From Bolinopsis microptera (Eukaryota > Ctenophora > Tentaculata > Lobata > Bolinopsidae), in the NCBI RefSeq assembly GCF_026151205.1, contig NC_087077.1:16032983-16096982 (forward strand): 64,000 nt of DNA. The letters are read 5' to 3'. This document shows, one piece after another, positions 25,501-34,900 of this stretch; within the stretch, counting starts at the first letter, position 1, and each line of letters opens with the position of its first letter. The translations under genes were made by a program, and so were the position numbers. The notes beneath the pieces are model-generated. The model was not told the origin of the DNA and made no database searches. It saw nothing but the letters and a program-made list of their open reading frames with translations.

Positions 25501-28500
25501 CTACTCTTTATAGTTATTTTGGAATTTTATGATTTGAAATTACGTGGGTTTATTTTCTCTAGATGCTCCCGGTATTTAATTTAATTAAGAGTTTTACAAA
25601 GCAATAACCAGTAACCATAGTAACCATTTTTACAAAGCAATGATAATATTTATGATCATATTTACGATCAGATATAAGTCTCACCAGCAAAGGCAAGGAA
25701 GCCAAGAGGAGTTTTAGTTGCATTTGGGAGATTCCCAATATCTTGTAGAACTTTAATGGGGATAGGCTCTTCGATTGTGATCACTGCAATTTTAACTCCT
25801 GAATTTAATGTTTATTAGCGTTTGCAGAACATATTTTCAGGTTAGAGACATGAAAAACGAACGTGAATAGTGGGCTCAATTTCCACGAAAAGTCGATATG
25901 CATCATCTTAAGAACTATGAAGAAGAGCACACTACCACCATAACAATAGCATAATTAAGTTTTACCGTCTGCTCGCTCCTCTATTTCAGGTTCCATATCC
26001 GGGACCCTAAACGGTGTCTTGGTTTGGACAGGTGCTTGGGTTGGGATAAACTCTCTTTCTTCCATATTTGGGATTGTTGGGGCGACTGAAATATCAATAT
26101 GGATATCAGGACTCAGGAGGCCCAGAATTAAAAGAAGATTAATACTAATAAACAAAATATCAAGTTATCATGGATGTAAGCCTCTGACAATAAGTTAATA
26201 GAATGTAACTATGGTAACCAAGGTAACGTAACCATTGTAACTAACCCTCCTCTTCAATTCCAAAGACCAAAACTCTGGCCACTTTCATGTTCTTGCTGGA
26301 TGATTGTATTTTCACTGCATGTCCCAGTAAACCATCGTTCTTAATAAAGAATTTAAAATAGTTGTCAGTTGTATTAACAATTAACACTTGAAGATTGGCT
26401 ATTATTCATGAATATTGAATATTATGCGAATATTTTGTGAATTTATCATCATCTCTTGAAGTATAATCTGCTATTTAGAAGGTAATGATTGTTCTGACAC
26501 CTGACATCTATTAACCAGTCAGTTTGTAGCACCAAACAGTCACATATACCGTCAGCGAGCCCCTCATCTCAGCTGTTATTGACAATAAACTTTAAACACA
26601 TTACTCTTACCGTTCGACAGTTGATCACATAGCGTGTCATGGACTGGTTCTTTAGTTTTCCATCTGCAACCCCACAGTAGGACTGTCCCACATATATAAC
26701 CGCATCTTTAATCGTCGTTAATTCGCTCTCATCATCTGGGGCATACAGCTCTATCTGGGATAGATATTTGTAAGAACAGAGACTTATAGACTTTATAGAC
26801 TTTATATACTTTACAGACTTTATAGACTTTAAATATACTTTATAGACTTTATAGACTTTATAGACTTTATAGAATTTATAGACTTTATAGACTTTATAGA
26901 CTTTAAATAGACTTTATAGACTTTATAGACTTTATAGACTTTATAGACTTTATAGACTTTATAGACTTTATAGACTTTATAGACTTTATAGACTTTATAG
27001 ACTTTATAGACTTTATAGACTATAGATACTGGATAAGTATCCGAGACTTTCCAAGTGCCGAGATGGTATTTCATGTCATTAAATTATAATACATTTTTAT
27101 TAAACCTACCTTGGTAATCTTGGATTGCTTCTCGAGTGTAACAGTCAACCAATTGTGACTTGCAGCAAGCTGGGCATATGTACTGTTTCCAGAGAGGCAG
27201 TCCTTAGCATCCGACTTATTTCCGCCGGTACTTTTAGGCTGGTCCAAGACAGCGCCAATTAGAGTTAAAGGTGATTCTGAAGTGATATTCAAAAATGTGA
27301 GCTACGGATTGTGGCTTTCAGAAGTAATGGTAGTGGAATATAAATATAACTTGAAATGTCTTCCAATTTGTTGGTTCTATATTGTAATGTTTAAGTCCGG
27401 GATGTGTCATATTGTTTTGTTGTTGTCGTTATTTTTTCCATCGCCTAAAAAGGCAATAGATGGTTAGAAGTGGTAGGATTTGAGAATGGGTATAGTGGGT
27501 ATAGGTTTTTCGTCGTGTCACAAAGCAAAACATGCATTAACCTCCGCAAACACGTGCTCCTTTACAAATTATCTTCTGATGGTCGCGCGCGCATTTTACA
27601 ATGCTTTTATGTCAAGGTGCACTCTATACCAAGAATCGAGCTAATAAATCGTGTACGGCGCGCATGTATATCTCTTTTCGCTATTATACATTTTGATTCG
27701 CATTGATATTTGTCGTTTAAGCTTTCGTTAACTTCATGCGATACAAACTTCTCATTTTGTTGTGGGTGCTTGGTGCAACCCGATATTAGTAATCCGTTAT
27801 GTTGTTGTATAAATTATGATGTTATGACTATCATGTTGAACATGATTGCCCATAGATTGATTCATTATATTTAGACGAAATGAACGATACATTTTATTAT
27901 GATTCACATTGTATTAACTACCACAGATTTGATTGGGTGACATCTGTCCGACAGTCGAATTACCGGTTTCGGACAAGAGTCGCTGTCAGATAGGAGTCGT
28001 TTTTGGCGACATCTGTCCAACTTTCGGATCACATTTGCAATTTCAGATCACGTTCGTATTTCACAAGCTCACGTGTAATCTTGTGACGTTGCTCCCACAG
28101 TCCTAATATAATGCTGATTTGATCCATTGAGATCTGATCCATCGATACGTGATTGACTATTTGAGGACAGGATCATGCTAGCCGTACACTAACAAGCTGT
28201 AACAAGCTGCCAATCACATCACAGCCTACATTACACACAGGAGAGCGGTATGGAGATCAGTTATTTATATAACATTTAAACTATTGTCCAATTTTTGACA
28301 TCAAATGAAAATAAACTATGGTAGAGTTCAGCTCAGGTCATATCTCAGTTCAGATCATGTCTCTAATTGGAAAATGGAAATGTGTCGTATTGCAATTAGA
28401 TCACAATTTCGGACAGATGTCTTTTTTTTCTGGTAACATATTGAGTCGGACAAGAGTCGCTGTCGGACAGATGTCCTTTTAACTGCATCATGCATATCAC

Positions 28501-30560
28501 CGCACAGGCTGCGCTACGGTGTCCGGTCGTTTAACTTTCGATTCAAATAATTGACAACGGCAACCCCTCCATTTTGTTCACTGTAACGCCCCAAAGAAAT
28601 TTGGTAATTTAACCAATATGAAACGATTGTTAATTGTAATTAATTACGGGCGATGGAAATCTAGCGTCCGCTAACCGGCGCAATTCTTGTTGTCGTTATT
28701 ATTGTTGTTATTATTGTCGTTATTATTGTCGTTATTATTGTCGTCATTATTGTCGTTATTATTGTCGTTATTATTGTTGTTGTTCTTGTAGTCTGTGATA
28801 TCATGATGTTGCGTGAATGTGCTTGCAAAGGATACAGTTCCCTGACACTACGTTCCATAATGCTTCATGTGCTTCACTATAATCAACATCGGGTCTCCGG
28901 ATCTCTCAAATGCTGTGTGAATTTATTTTGGGCGCTGCAAATATTTGTATCCCTCTAGAAAAATTATCTGATTATTTTACTGCATGAACTTTATCACTCC
29001 TACTCTGAAGAAAAATGCGAGACAATGCAAAGTTGAAACCGCGAGTCCAGCATAAACTCGTGGGTTTTGTAAAGTTTTAAACGTATCATGCTTCACAGTT
29101 TAAACATAATGCTTGAAATGTTCAAAAAAGTTTTTGTAAGAATAATCTGACTTCAGCAAATACCTTGAATTCCAGTTATAACTATCTCATGAAGCAGCAG
29201 CATGGTTTTAGAGTGTTTCTTTGATAAAGATATCCTGTCCCCATATCCATCGCAAGTAAATCTGGGGGATAATGAGGAAATGGTCACAGTTGAAATGGTC
29301 ACAGTTGAATGCTTATTATATAATACTACAGGTTTATTGACAGCTCTCTCCCATAAACAAACTTCCTTACTGACCAGGTCTATGAAAATAAAACGCTCGT
29401 GGAACATTCGCATCTTATAAACCCGCTGAGTGTGCTAGCGTAGGAGAAAACCAAATCAGTAAATGTTTACAAAATCATACTCCAATCTATAACCAATGTC
29501 CTATACCTGTAAACCTGATCCTGCTGTCTGAGTCCATGTCCTTGCACGAGTGTACCACATCTCTTAACAAAACTTGACCCTTGGTACAGATCCACATCAA
29601 CAAAGGACATCTCATCTTTACAGAACTTGTACGTCTTCTTGTTCTGTACACAACCCCACGTTTTGTTGAACCAGCTGGTGTAGTAGTAGGAATGTAGGGT
29701 CAACTGATAAGGATAAGTGGCCTTGTTATCGGAAAAACAGAAGATTCAGATGAGGATTATCATGCTTTAAGTAGTCAAATCTTTTATTCATTTTCTGATT
29801 TCTTTATTTGAATGAAGTTTCGAATCATAGTACAGAAGGTTTTCTTGTAAAAAAGATCGGTATCAAAAATATTAAAACTCACAGTAGCGATATAGACCAC
29901 CCCACCAAACTCAGCCTGCCACCATAGCTCATCCCCGTGAGCACTTCCATCCCACTTACTGAGGACTACCTCCGCTGCCACCCTCATATCATTGTCAAAA
30001 GCGGGTCCTGGTCCAGCTGTGTGGTATGCAGGGTTTATCTGGCGGGTTGTAGAGGGTACTATCTCTTGTAACCCTGGTAACTCTGGTAACCCTGGTAACT
30101 CTGGTGACCCTGGTCTCTTGTTGGTCCCTCTTCCGCGTCCGTGGGAACGAACTGTATCATTTCCATTGAAGAAGGCGTTATTTAGAAGAAGAGAAGATAA
30201 GTCAGAGGTGTTCCTATTCAGGAGATTTGAAGGCGGGAATATGTCTGTACCATTCAGGGCATAACTTAAAACAGCTGAAATGTTAAAAATTACTAACAAA
30301 TTAAACCTCTTTAAAACATTTGGTTACTGATAGTTTTCACCAAGTAAAGGAGCTTTAATTATTATCAAATCACCAGTGACAAGTGCCTTTGTTGAAGAAA
30401 CAATAAATAATAGATAGTGTCAGGTGAGACATATTAAATAAGGTCTCATTTGTAAAGGAACCTACCTGACTGTAATGCTTAACTCACCTGAACTGAGAAC
30501 AACATCACTTTCCGCTAAAGAAATTAAAATATTAATAGCAATAAACTTAACGAAAATCAT
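13575..30560 (-). CDS. Matrix metalloproteinase gene 2, two discoidin domains, MMP, hemopexin
   Basis: Complete 20-exon model, 1187 residues: 30488-30560, 29883-30274, 29507-29721, 29164-29261, 27110-27276, 26611-26754, 26246-26339, 25966-26085, 25685-25798, 22244-22390, 21965-22120, 21462-21680, 21144-21322 plus 20792-20815, 20269-20456, 19790-20091, 19517-19645, 19238-19369, 18696-19090, 18295-18459, 13575-13685. Every junction is GT-AG and in phase. Signal peptide MIFVKFIAINILISLA; first discoidin-like domain about residues 100-259, second 260-394; linker exon; prodomain with cysteine switch DRCGNAD (Cys537); insert about 542-748; furin-type RRKR 749-752; catalytic helix HEIGHALGILH 875-885; hemopexin-like region from about 930 ending GWC (Cys1182). 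Exon 13 is split by a 320-bp transposon that would stop translation unless spliced out or absent from some alleles. The reading frame is otherwise clean, so the insertion looks young. Confidence 0.87.
13742..13870 (+). mobile_element. Helitron 5' terminal fragment
   Basis: Starts TCTTACTATATGTAAAGCGA after an A. It aligns over about 120 bp with the 5' end of the full Helitron at 33378 (shared AAGCGAGACGATATA, CCATTTTACTG, TTTCCGCAAAAACCGT). No matching 3' hairpin with CTAG was found nearby, so it is a truncated or non-autonomous relative. It lies in the last intron of metalloproteinase gene 2. Confidence 0.75.
14459..14695 (+). other. Possible LINE-like ORF scrap
   Basis: The frame reads LKYGSPGLLPWLKDLFEAVW and continues for about 57 residues to a stop. 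The start recalls the region just before the reverse transcriptase domain of non-LTR elements (a YGGP...LLxxW...IP pattern), but the rest is not recognisable. It could be chance. Confidence 0.25.
16005..17130 (-). mobile_element. Decayed PIF/Harbinger DNA transposon
   Basis: Both ends carry similar inverted sequence: CTTCCACGAAC at about 16006 and its inverse TTCGTGGAAGAG near 17115-17126, each next to ACTTAAG-rich subterminal repeats. On the minus strand 16955-16665 encodes part of a Harbinger transposase (INCQVICDINERF, then WPGSIHDSTIWKLSG). The following segment, about 16664-16500, continues it in homology (LLGDSGYGQREIM, ERAIGVLKSRFRCL). At least two stop codons interrupt it (after YKG and after NVAHKK), so it is inactive. 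The target duplication was not resolved. Confidence 0.8.
17831..18062 (+). mobile_element. Non-LTR reverse transcriptase fragment
   Basis: The frame contains VVDLDYADDIVGMDDTVKGL and then QETTDNLAKYCG. The YADD box followed by an L..L..YC pattern is typical of the palm of LINE-type reverse transcriptases. Only about 80 residues remain. It lies in the last intron of metalloproteinase gene 2, in the opposite direction. Confidence 0.7.
20607..20750. mobile_element. MITE of the GGGGTCGTT family, copy 2
   Basis: Starts GGGGTCGTTCACACATTACG, contains a poly-C tract, and ends ATTACATAATATGCGAACGAC, the inverted start. It lies in the intron just downstream of exon 13 of metalloproteinase gene 2. Confidence 0.75.
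20816..21135. mobile_element. 320-bp short DNA transposon inside coding exon 13 of MMP gene 2
   Basis: The insert is flanked by the 8-bp direct repeat GTATTATA (20808-20815 and 21136-21143). Its ends carry related sequences (ATAATACCTCCG and inverted CGGAAGGTATTAT), and an internal palindromic part has AATTCCC/GGGAATT blocks. Leaving it out with one repeat copy gives an exon of 203 bp, exactly the size of the matching exon of gene 1 (5798-6000). The restored protein end VYNTQLISS matches gene 1 VYKTGIISS and is followed by a GTATGT donor. The 8-bp duplication suggests hAT or a similar superfamily, though the exact ends are ambiguous by a few bases. Confidence 0.85.
22413..25481. mobile_element. 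Outer non-autonomous DNA transposon, interrupted by a second copy
   Basis: Both ends carry the inverted repeat GGTCAAGTTCGGAGACAACC and continuing bases. The flanks have the 4-bp duplication TTAT (22409-22412 and 25482-25485). Removing the inner copy at 23202-24734 and one ATGT leaves about 1532 bp. No transposase is visible. Short ORFs appear at mirrored positions simply because the copies are inverted. The element starts 22 bp upstream of the 3' splice site of exon 10 of metalloproteinase gene 2. Its superfamily is unknown; 4-bp duplications occur in several groups. Confidence 0.9.
23202..24734. mobile_element. Inner copy of the same transposon, inserted in reverse orientation
   Basis: A 1533-bp copy with the same GGTCAAGTTCGG termini is flanked by the 4-bp duplication ATGT (23198-23201 and 24735-24738). 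Its own centre, read in reverse, is TTTAGCATGTATACAACTC. That is the sequence restored in the outer copy when this insertion is removed, so it entered the middle of a sister copy at the corresponding site. The two copies differ at few positions. Confidence 0.9.
26780..27029. repeat. 9-bp satellite (ACTTTATAG)n
   Basis: About 27 units of ACTTTATAG with a few variants. On the minus strand it translates as repeating KVY, which is an artefact. It lies in the intron between exons 5 and 6 of metalloproteinase gene 2, 25 bp from the nearer exon. Confidence 0.95.
27939..28475. mobile_element. MITE with GACATCTGTCCGACAG inverted ends
   Basis: Begins GACATCTGTCCGACAG and ends CTGTCGGACAGATGTC, a perfect 16-bp inverted repeat. 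Subterminal GGACAAGAGTCGCTGTC occurs near both ends. It is about 537 bp with no coding capacity. It lies in intron 4 of metalloproteinase gene 2. The target duplication was not resolved. Confidence 0.8.
28688..28790. repeat. 12-bp microsatellite (GTCGTTATTATT)n
   Basis: About eight imperfect units of GTCGTTATTATT, with GTTGTT variants at the edges. It is non-coding and lies in intron 4 of metalloproteinase gene 2. Confidence 0.9.
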
Positions 30561-31867
30561 TTGAGCAACTAACAACACTGCGAGAAAACACGCATATTCC
30601 AGTAATTGCAAGACAAAAATATATATAAATGTCGTCATGGAAAGTGATTTATTAATTCTATACCTATTGAACAGTTAATTATTTAATTAAATGTTGCAAC
30701 TGGTAAGTGGGTATACAATTCTAGTAATAAACTTATCATATCAGAATAGCTACGCCGTTCATGTTCAGTGCTCAGTTCTGGATGGCAAAATGATACAAAT
30801 GTTTAGATTTGTGATCCTACTAACAGAAGAACTCTTCTCCTAGAAAATATAATCGTAACTATAATTTTGGCAGTTTATGTATTTAAATTTGCGATACATT
30901 ACAGTATGTGATACAGTAATGCTTTCTCGGCTGTGTAATTATCATTCAATTGACAATTTATTATAATTTACATATCTTATATAATATGAGTTCTTCAGTT
31001 TTGCCTAATTAATATATGAGAATTGAGCCGTTATGCAGAATTCTGCGTGACTAAAAAGCGATAAAAGTTTTGAACCAATAGCCAGTCACATCGATCAAAA
31101 TGAAACCAATTATTATATCGTAGAACTATTGAAAGAATCTAAAACTTAACTGTATCATCAACAAGTGATTGTAAACCACATTAAAAATTGACAATTAACG
31201 ATTAAACAAGCAGTGGAAATGTGAAAACCAAAAGGAATCTTAGTGCACGAGTAGCGGAAAAGTAACTAAACGTAAACATACACAAACTAAGGAAAGAAGG
31301 AAGTAAGAAAGTATCATACAGTGCTGAAGCAGTCTATACTCTATTTGTGTTGCAGGATGAAATTTAAACGACCCTAATGAACACATCCGCTGTAATACTA
31401 TCAATGACAGGAAAACGGCCCACAACGAATATATTATTGTGACTACTGCTTTGGATAATCAAGTTTTCAACAGAACTTGTTTTAAATCATTTAGATACTC
31501 GGATATCTTTATAATGAGCTAATGAGAGATAGGACTTAGATATTTTATCCTTTGCGTTCGGAATGGAATACCCGACACAAATCACAAAATTGCAAGATTA
31601 TCGGGCTTAAAAGTTCTTGAAATATTTGAAACTCTGACAGAGAAAAATTCGTGGCATTTAAGTGAATAATTAAAGCTGCAACATTGTAAGTATAGAAGTA
31701 TTTAATGCTTCAATATACCACTGAGCTGAGATTATTTCAATTTTCTCAAAGACGTCTTTTTGTAGCAATCAAGTTTTAAACAAAGTTTTAAAATATCATC
31801 ACCGCTAACTACTCTACCCCATTATAGAGATTTTATGATCCAACCGAGCAATATCGTGGAGGCCCCC
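30561..31867. other. Divergent intergenic region between MMP gene 2 and the FAM227 gene
   Basis: About 1.4 kb separates the start codon of metalloproteinase gene 2 (minus) from that of the FAM227 gene (plus), so both promoters should lie here. I saw no coding exon. The X-box and CCAAT boxes sit at the FAM227 end. A minus-strand frame at 31425-31240 begins with hydrophobic residues but has no ATG. Confidence 0.5.
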
Positions 31868-31932
31868 GTAACCCAGCAACCACCTAATTGGTCAACCTGA
31901 ACCACGTGCCACAACCCCTATCCTCTGATTGG
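31868..31932 (+). promoter_or_regulatory. RFX X-box with two CCAAT boxes
   Basis: GTAACC-C-AGCAAC at 31868-31880 fits the RFX consensus GTNRCC, 0-3 bases, RGYAAC. Inverted CCAAT boxes (ATTGG) follow at 887-891 and 928-932 of the 31-kb block. The X-box is 78 bp upstream of the FAM227 start codon. X-boxes of this kind drive many ciliary genes in animals, which fits the gene's expected role. Binding is inferred. Confidence 0.7.
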
Positions 31933-31957
31933 TTAATGTGAATCGCGTGATCTCTTA

Positions 31958-34900
31958 ATGGAGGTTAAAAAGCAGGTGGTAAAGCCGTCAGTGTGGAACT
32001 TACTAGAACGTAAGATAGCACCATTGTGGGTTAATGATGATCGGGAGGATGTCATATTAGCAAAGATACAGAAAGAGGAGGCAGAGGAGAGGGAACTCGC
32101 CAAGGCTACACGTGAGTTCTTAGCTTTCGCTTTCACTTTCACTTCAAGTTTAGGTTTTTTTTTCTCTAGTATTTTGCCAATGGAATTACAAGATATTCGA
32201 CGGATTTGGATAATTACCAACGGAATATAATTATAAGTTGTGACAGAAAATCACGTTATGTCAAACAAAAACAAGTCCAAACAACTGTTTATTGGATAAC
32301 ATTTTATTGTCCAACTGATTAATCAGATTGCGGTTTAATTGCAATAAATTGCAGGCCAATAAAGAATTGGAAGTGAAGTTAAAAGTAAACTCGCAACATC
32401 AGTAAACTAGCAACATCACAATTGTTAATTACGATTTATGACACGCACAACAGATACACCATTTCGTCAAAAGTGCAGTGAAATTCTGATTATTGCACCA
32501 ATAGCAGAGAAGAAACTTATCGGTCAGGCCCGATTGCATGCAGTTCTAAAACCGCGCGCAAATACTTTTAAATTGTGCACGTGAGCTCATCTGTCAGGTT
32601 CACCTGATGGTTAATAGAAGTGCATGTGAGGTGCAAGTTGATCGACTTTGGGGTCAACTATTGAATACTTCTTCAGCTGAGTACTTGTTCTATGAATAGG
32701 TACTCAGTTGAAGGAGACAATAAGCCATCATGCTACATGAAGCAGTCTCCTCCTCCTGGCTCCTAGTCGTTATTGTCACTCTGTACACCCACCACATGTT
32801 CCTAATACATTCTAACTGCAGCGTCTTCTGTCTCGTACATACTTGTTTATTAAATCTGCCGTCTCTCGTAGTTTAGTGTCTCATAGTCTAGCTTTTAGGG
32901 CAACTTGACTTCAAAATGTTTCGTAACATGATTCGTATTTATAAACTTAATTTGTTTGTTAGTATTAGCAAACCCGTTGGTTGAAAAAGAACCAAACAGT
33001 CAACGTCGGAATTTTATTTACTGTTGGGATGTCAATTTCCTCACCAACCCAGCCACATTCTAGAGCTGATAGATAATACCTTCAATAACACGTGACATTA
33101 GACATAGTAATATCTGTCCTAAAATGCTTACTTTTATAGTTGTTCTCAAAAAACTGATTTGTTGCGTTGTTGCTCTGGAAATCATGAAAAATACAGGTAT
33201 GTGGTATACCGGGTTAAGCCTTGAGGCTTCCTGATAGGTACAAAATGCTTGGTTGTGTTAATGTGCAATATGATACTACATAAGATTGTTAACTTTTTCT
33301 AGTTTTTGACGATAAATTGTGCACACCAAAACGATACGTTGTGTGAGGCCAATTTAAGTACCATATTTTGATTGTTATCTTACTATATATAAAGCGAGAC
33401 GATATATATATATATATCTGTGCCATTTTACTGACACCACGGCATCAACTTTAACGCGACTTTCCGCAAAAACCGTAAAAGATATACAACTGAAACTTTT
33501 TTAGCTGGGTCAAATGCTTAAATGGCCTCCAAATCAGTATGAAAAAATAAAAAATTGGCCAAGGAATAATGATTTTAATGCCAAAAATTTGGACCCCCAA
33601 GTGGTGTCAAAAACGCGAATTAAATAGGTAGGTAACAATTTGTTTAGTCTCTAACTCTTGAAGTCTTGACACCATTCGATATTAAGACAATATTATCTGC
33701 ACTAATTAGCAAATACAAGTATAAAAACCAATCCCTATTTACAAACTACAGCTACTACTACTAAAAATGCCGTCACTAATTGTCGAAACTTATCTTTTTA
33801 TACATTGCTGATAAGATTATCAATGCATGTAATTCTATGCACTCACTGCAGCACACTATTGTTTCGACTCCAAAGTAGTGTGCTGTTTTTTGCACATGGG
33901 GGCCAATTGAAACAAAAATACGATTTAGAACTGGCAGATGCTGCTGCCACTGGCGGAAGCGCTGCCAAAAGTTTAATTTCGCACTTTGTATGATATAAAT
34001 AATTCAAAAATAATGTATCGCGTAGTAAATGCAATTATGAAGCGGAAGAGAAATGATACTGAAAGACCTACTACTCTTATCTTAGAGGAGGAAGACCTAC
34101 CTATACCGTGCTCATCTAGCACACCTCTGCCCCGGAACGAGGAAGGTGAGCAATATTTTTGATATCTTCAACTATACTTTAATTTTGTCTTTAAGCTGAA
34201 GCTTAGACGTTGACTAATAAAATGTGAACATACAAACTGTTCAGGACGAGAGTTTGACTTTCCCAACACCTTAAGTCCTGTCACTGTTAGAGGAACATTT
34301 CGTAGAAGAGGCCACTCCCGAGGAACTATTCGTTCGGCACCAAGTAAGAAAATATATTTATTGTTGAGAATTTTAGTCATTATGTAAGACATAGACTGGG
34401 TCGTCATTCTCATTTTAATAATATTTGTACAGTGCGACTAAATAAATCCACCATAGGTCCGGTTTATACTGAATCTGATGAAGCTCCCCAACAAATCAAT
34501 GAAACTAGAGAGCGCACAAGAGGCCGTCCTAGGGGTCGTCCTAGGGGTCGTCCTAGGGGTCGTCCTAGGGGTCGTCCTAGGGGTCGTCCTAGGGGTCGTC
34601 CTAGGGGTCGTCCCAGGGGTTCCACAGCGGCAAATTCTATCGGAGCTTTATTATCAGGTTAATAAATAAACATCGACATAGGAAATATTTTGAATTTTCG
34701 CAAAAACATAACTGTTTAAATTTTTTCTAAATTTCTTAGTCTTTAAGTATACACTTTACATATGCATATATATATAAAAGTATTTTTCAGACAAAAGGCC
34801 TGTTAAAAGAAAGCGGGATATTCTTGCACAGTCCGAGATGCAACGAGAAAAACGTTTAAGTAGAGACAGAAGGAAGAGGCAAGAAAAGATTCTGAACGAG

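Noticed and set aside
26829-27074. 81-residue ORF of repeating KVY
   Set aside because: It is only the translation of the 9-bp satellite.
31240-31425. Hydrophobic minus-strand ORF as signal peptide of MMP gene 2
   Set aside because: It lacks an ATG. The ATG at 30560 gives a good signal peptide that splices in phase to the next exon.
34478-34669. ORF with repeated VVLGVVLG
   Set aside because: It is a shadow frame of the GRPR repeat in Helitron exon 3, which joins in phase with its neighbours.
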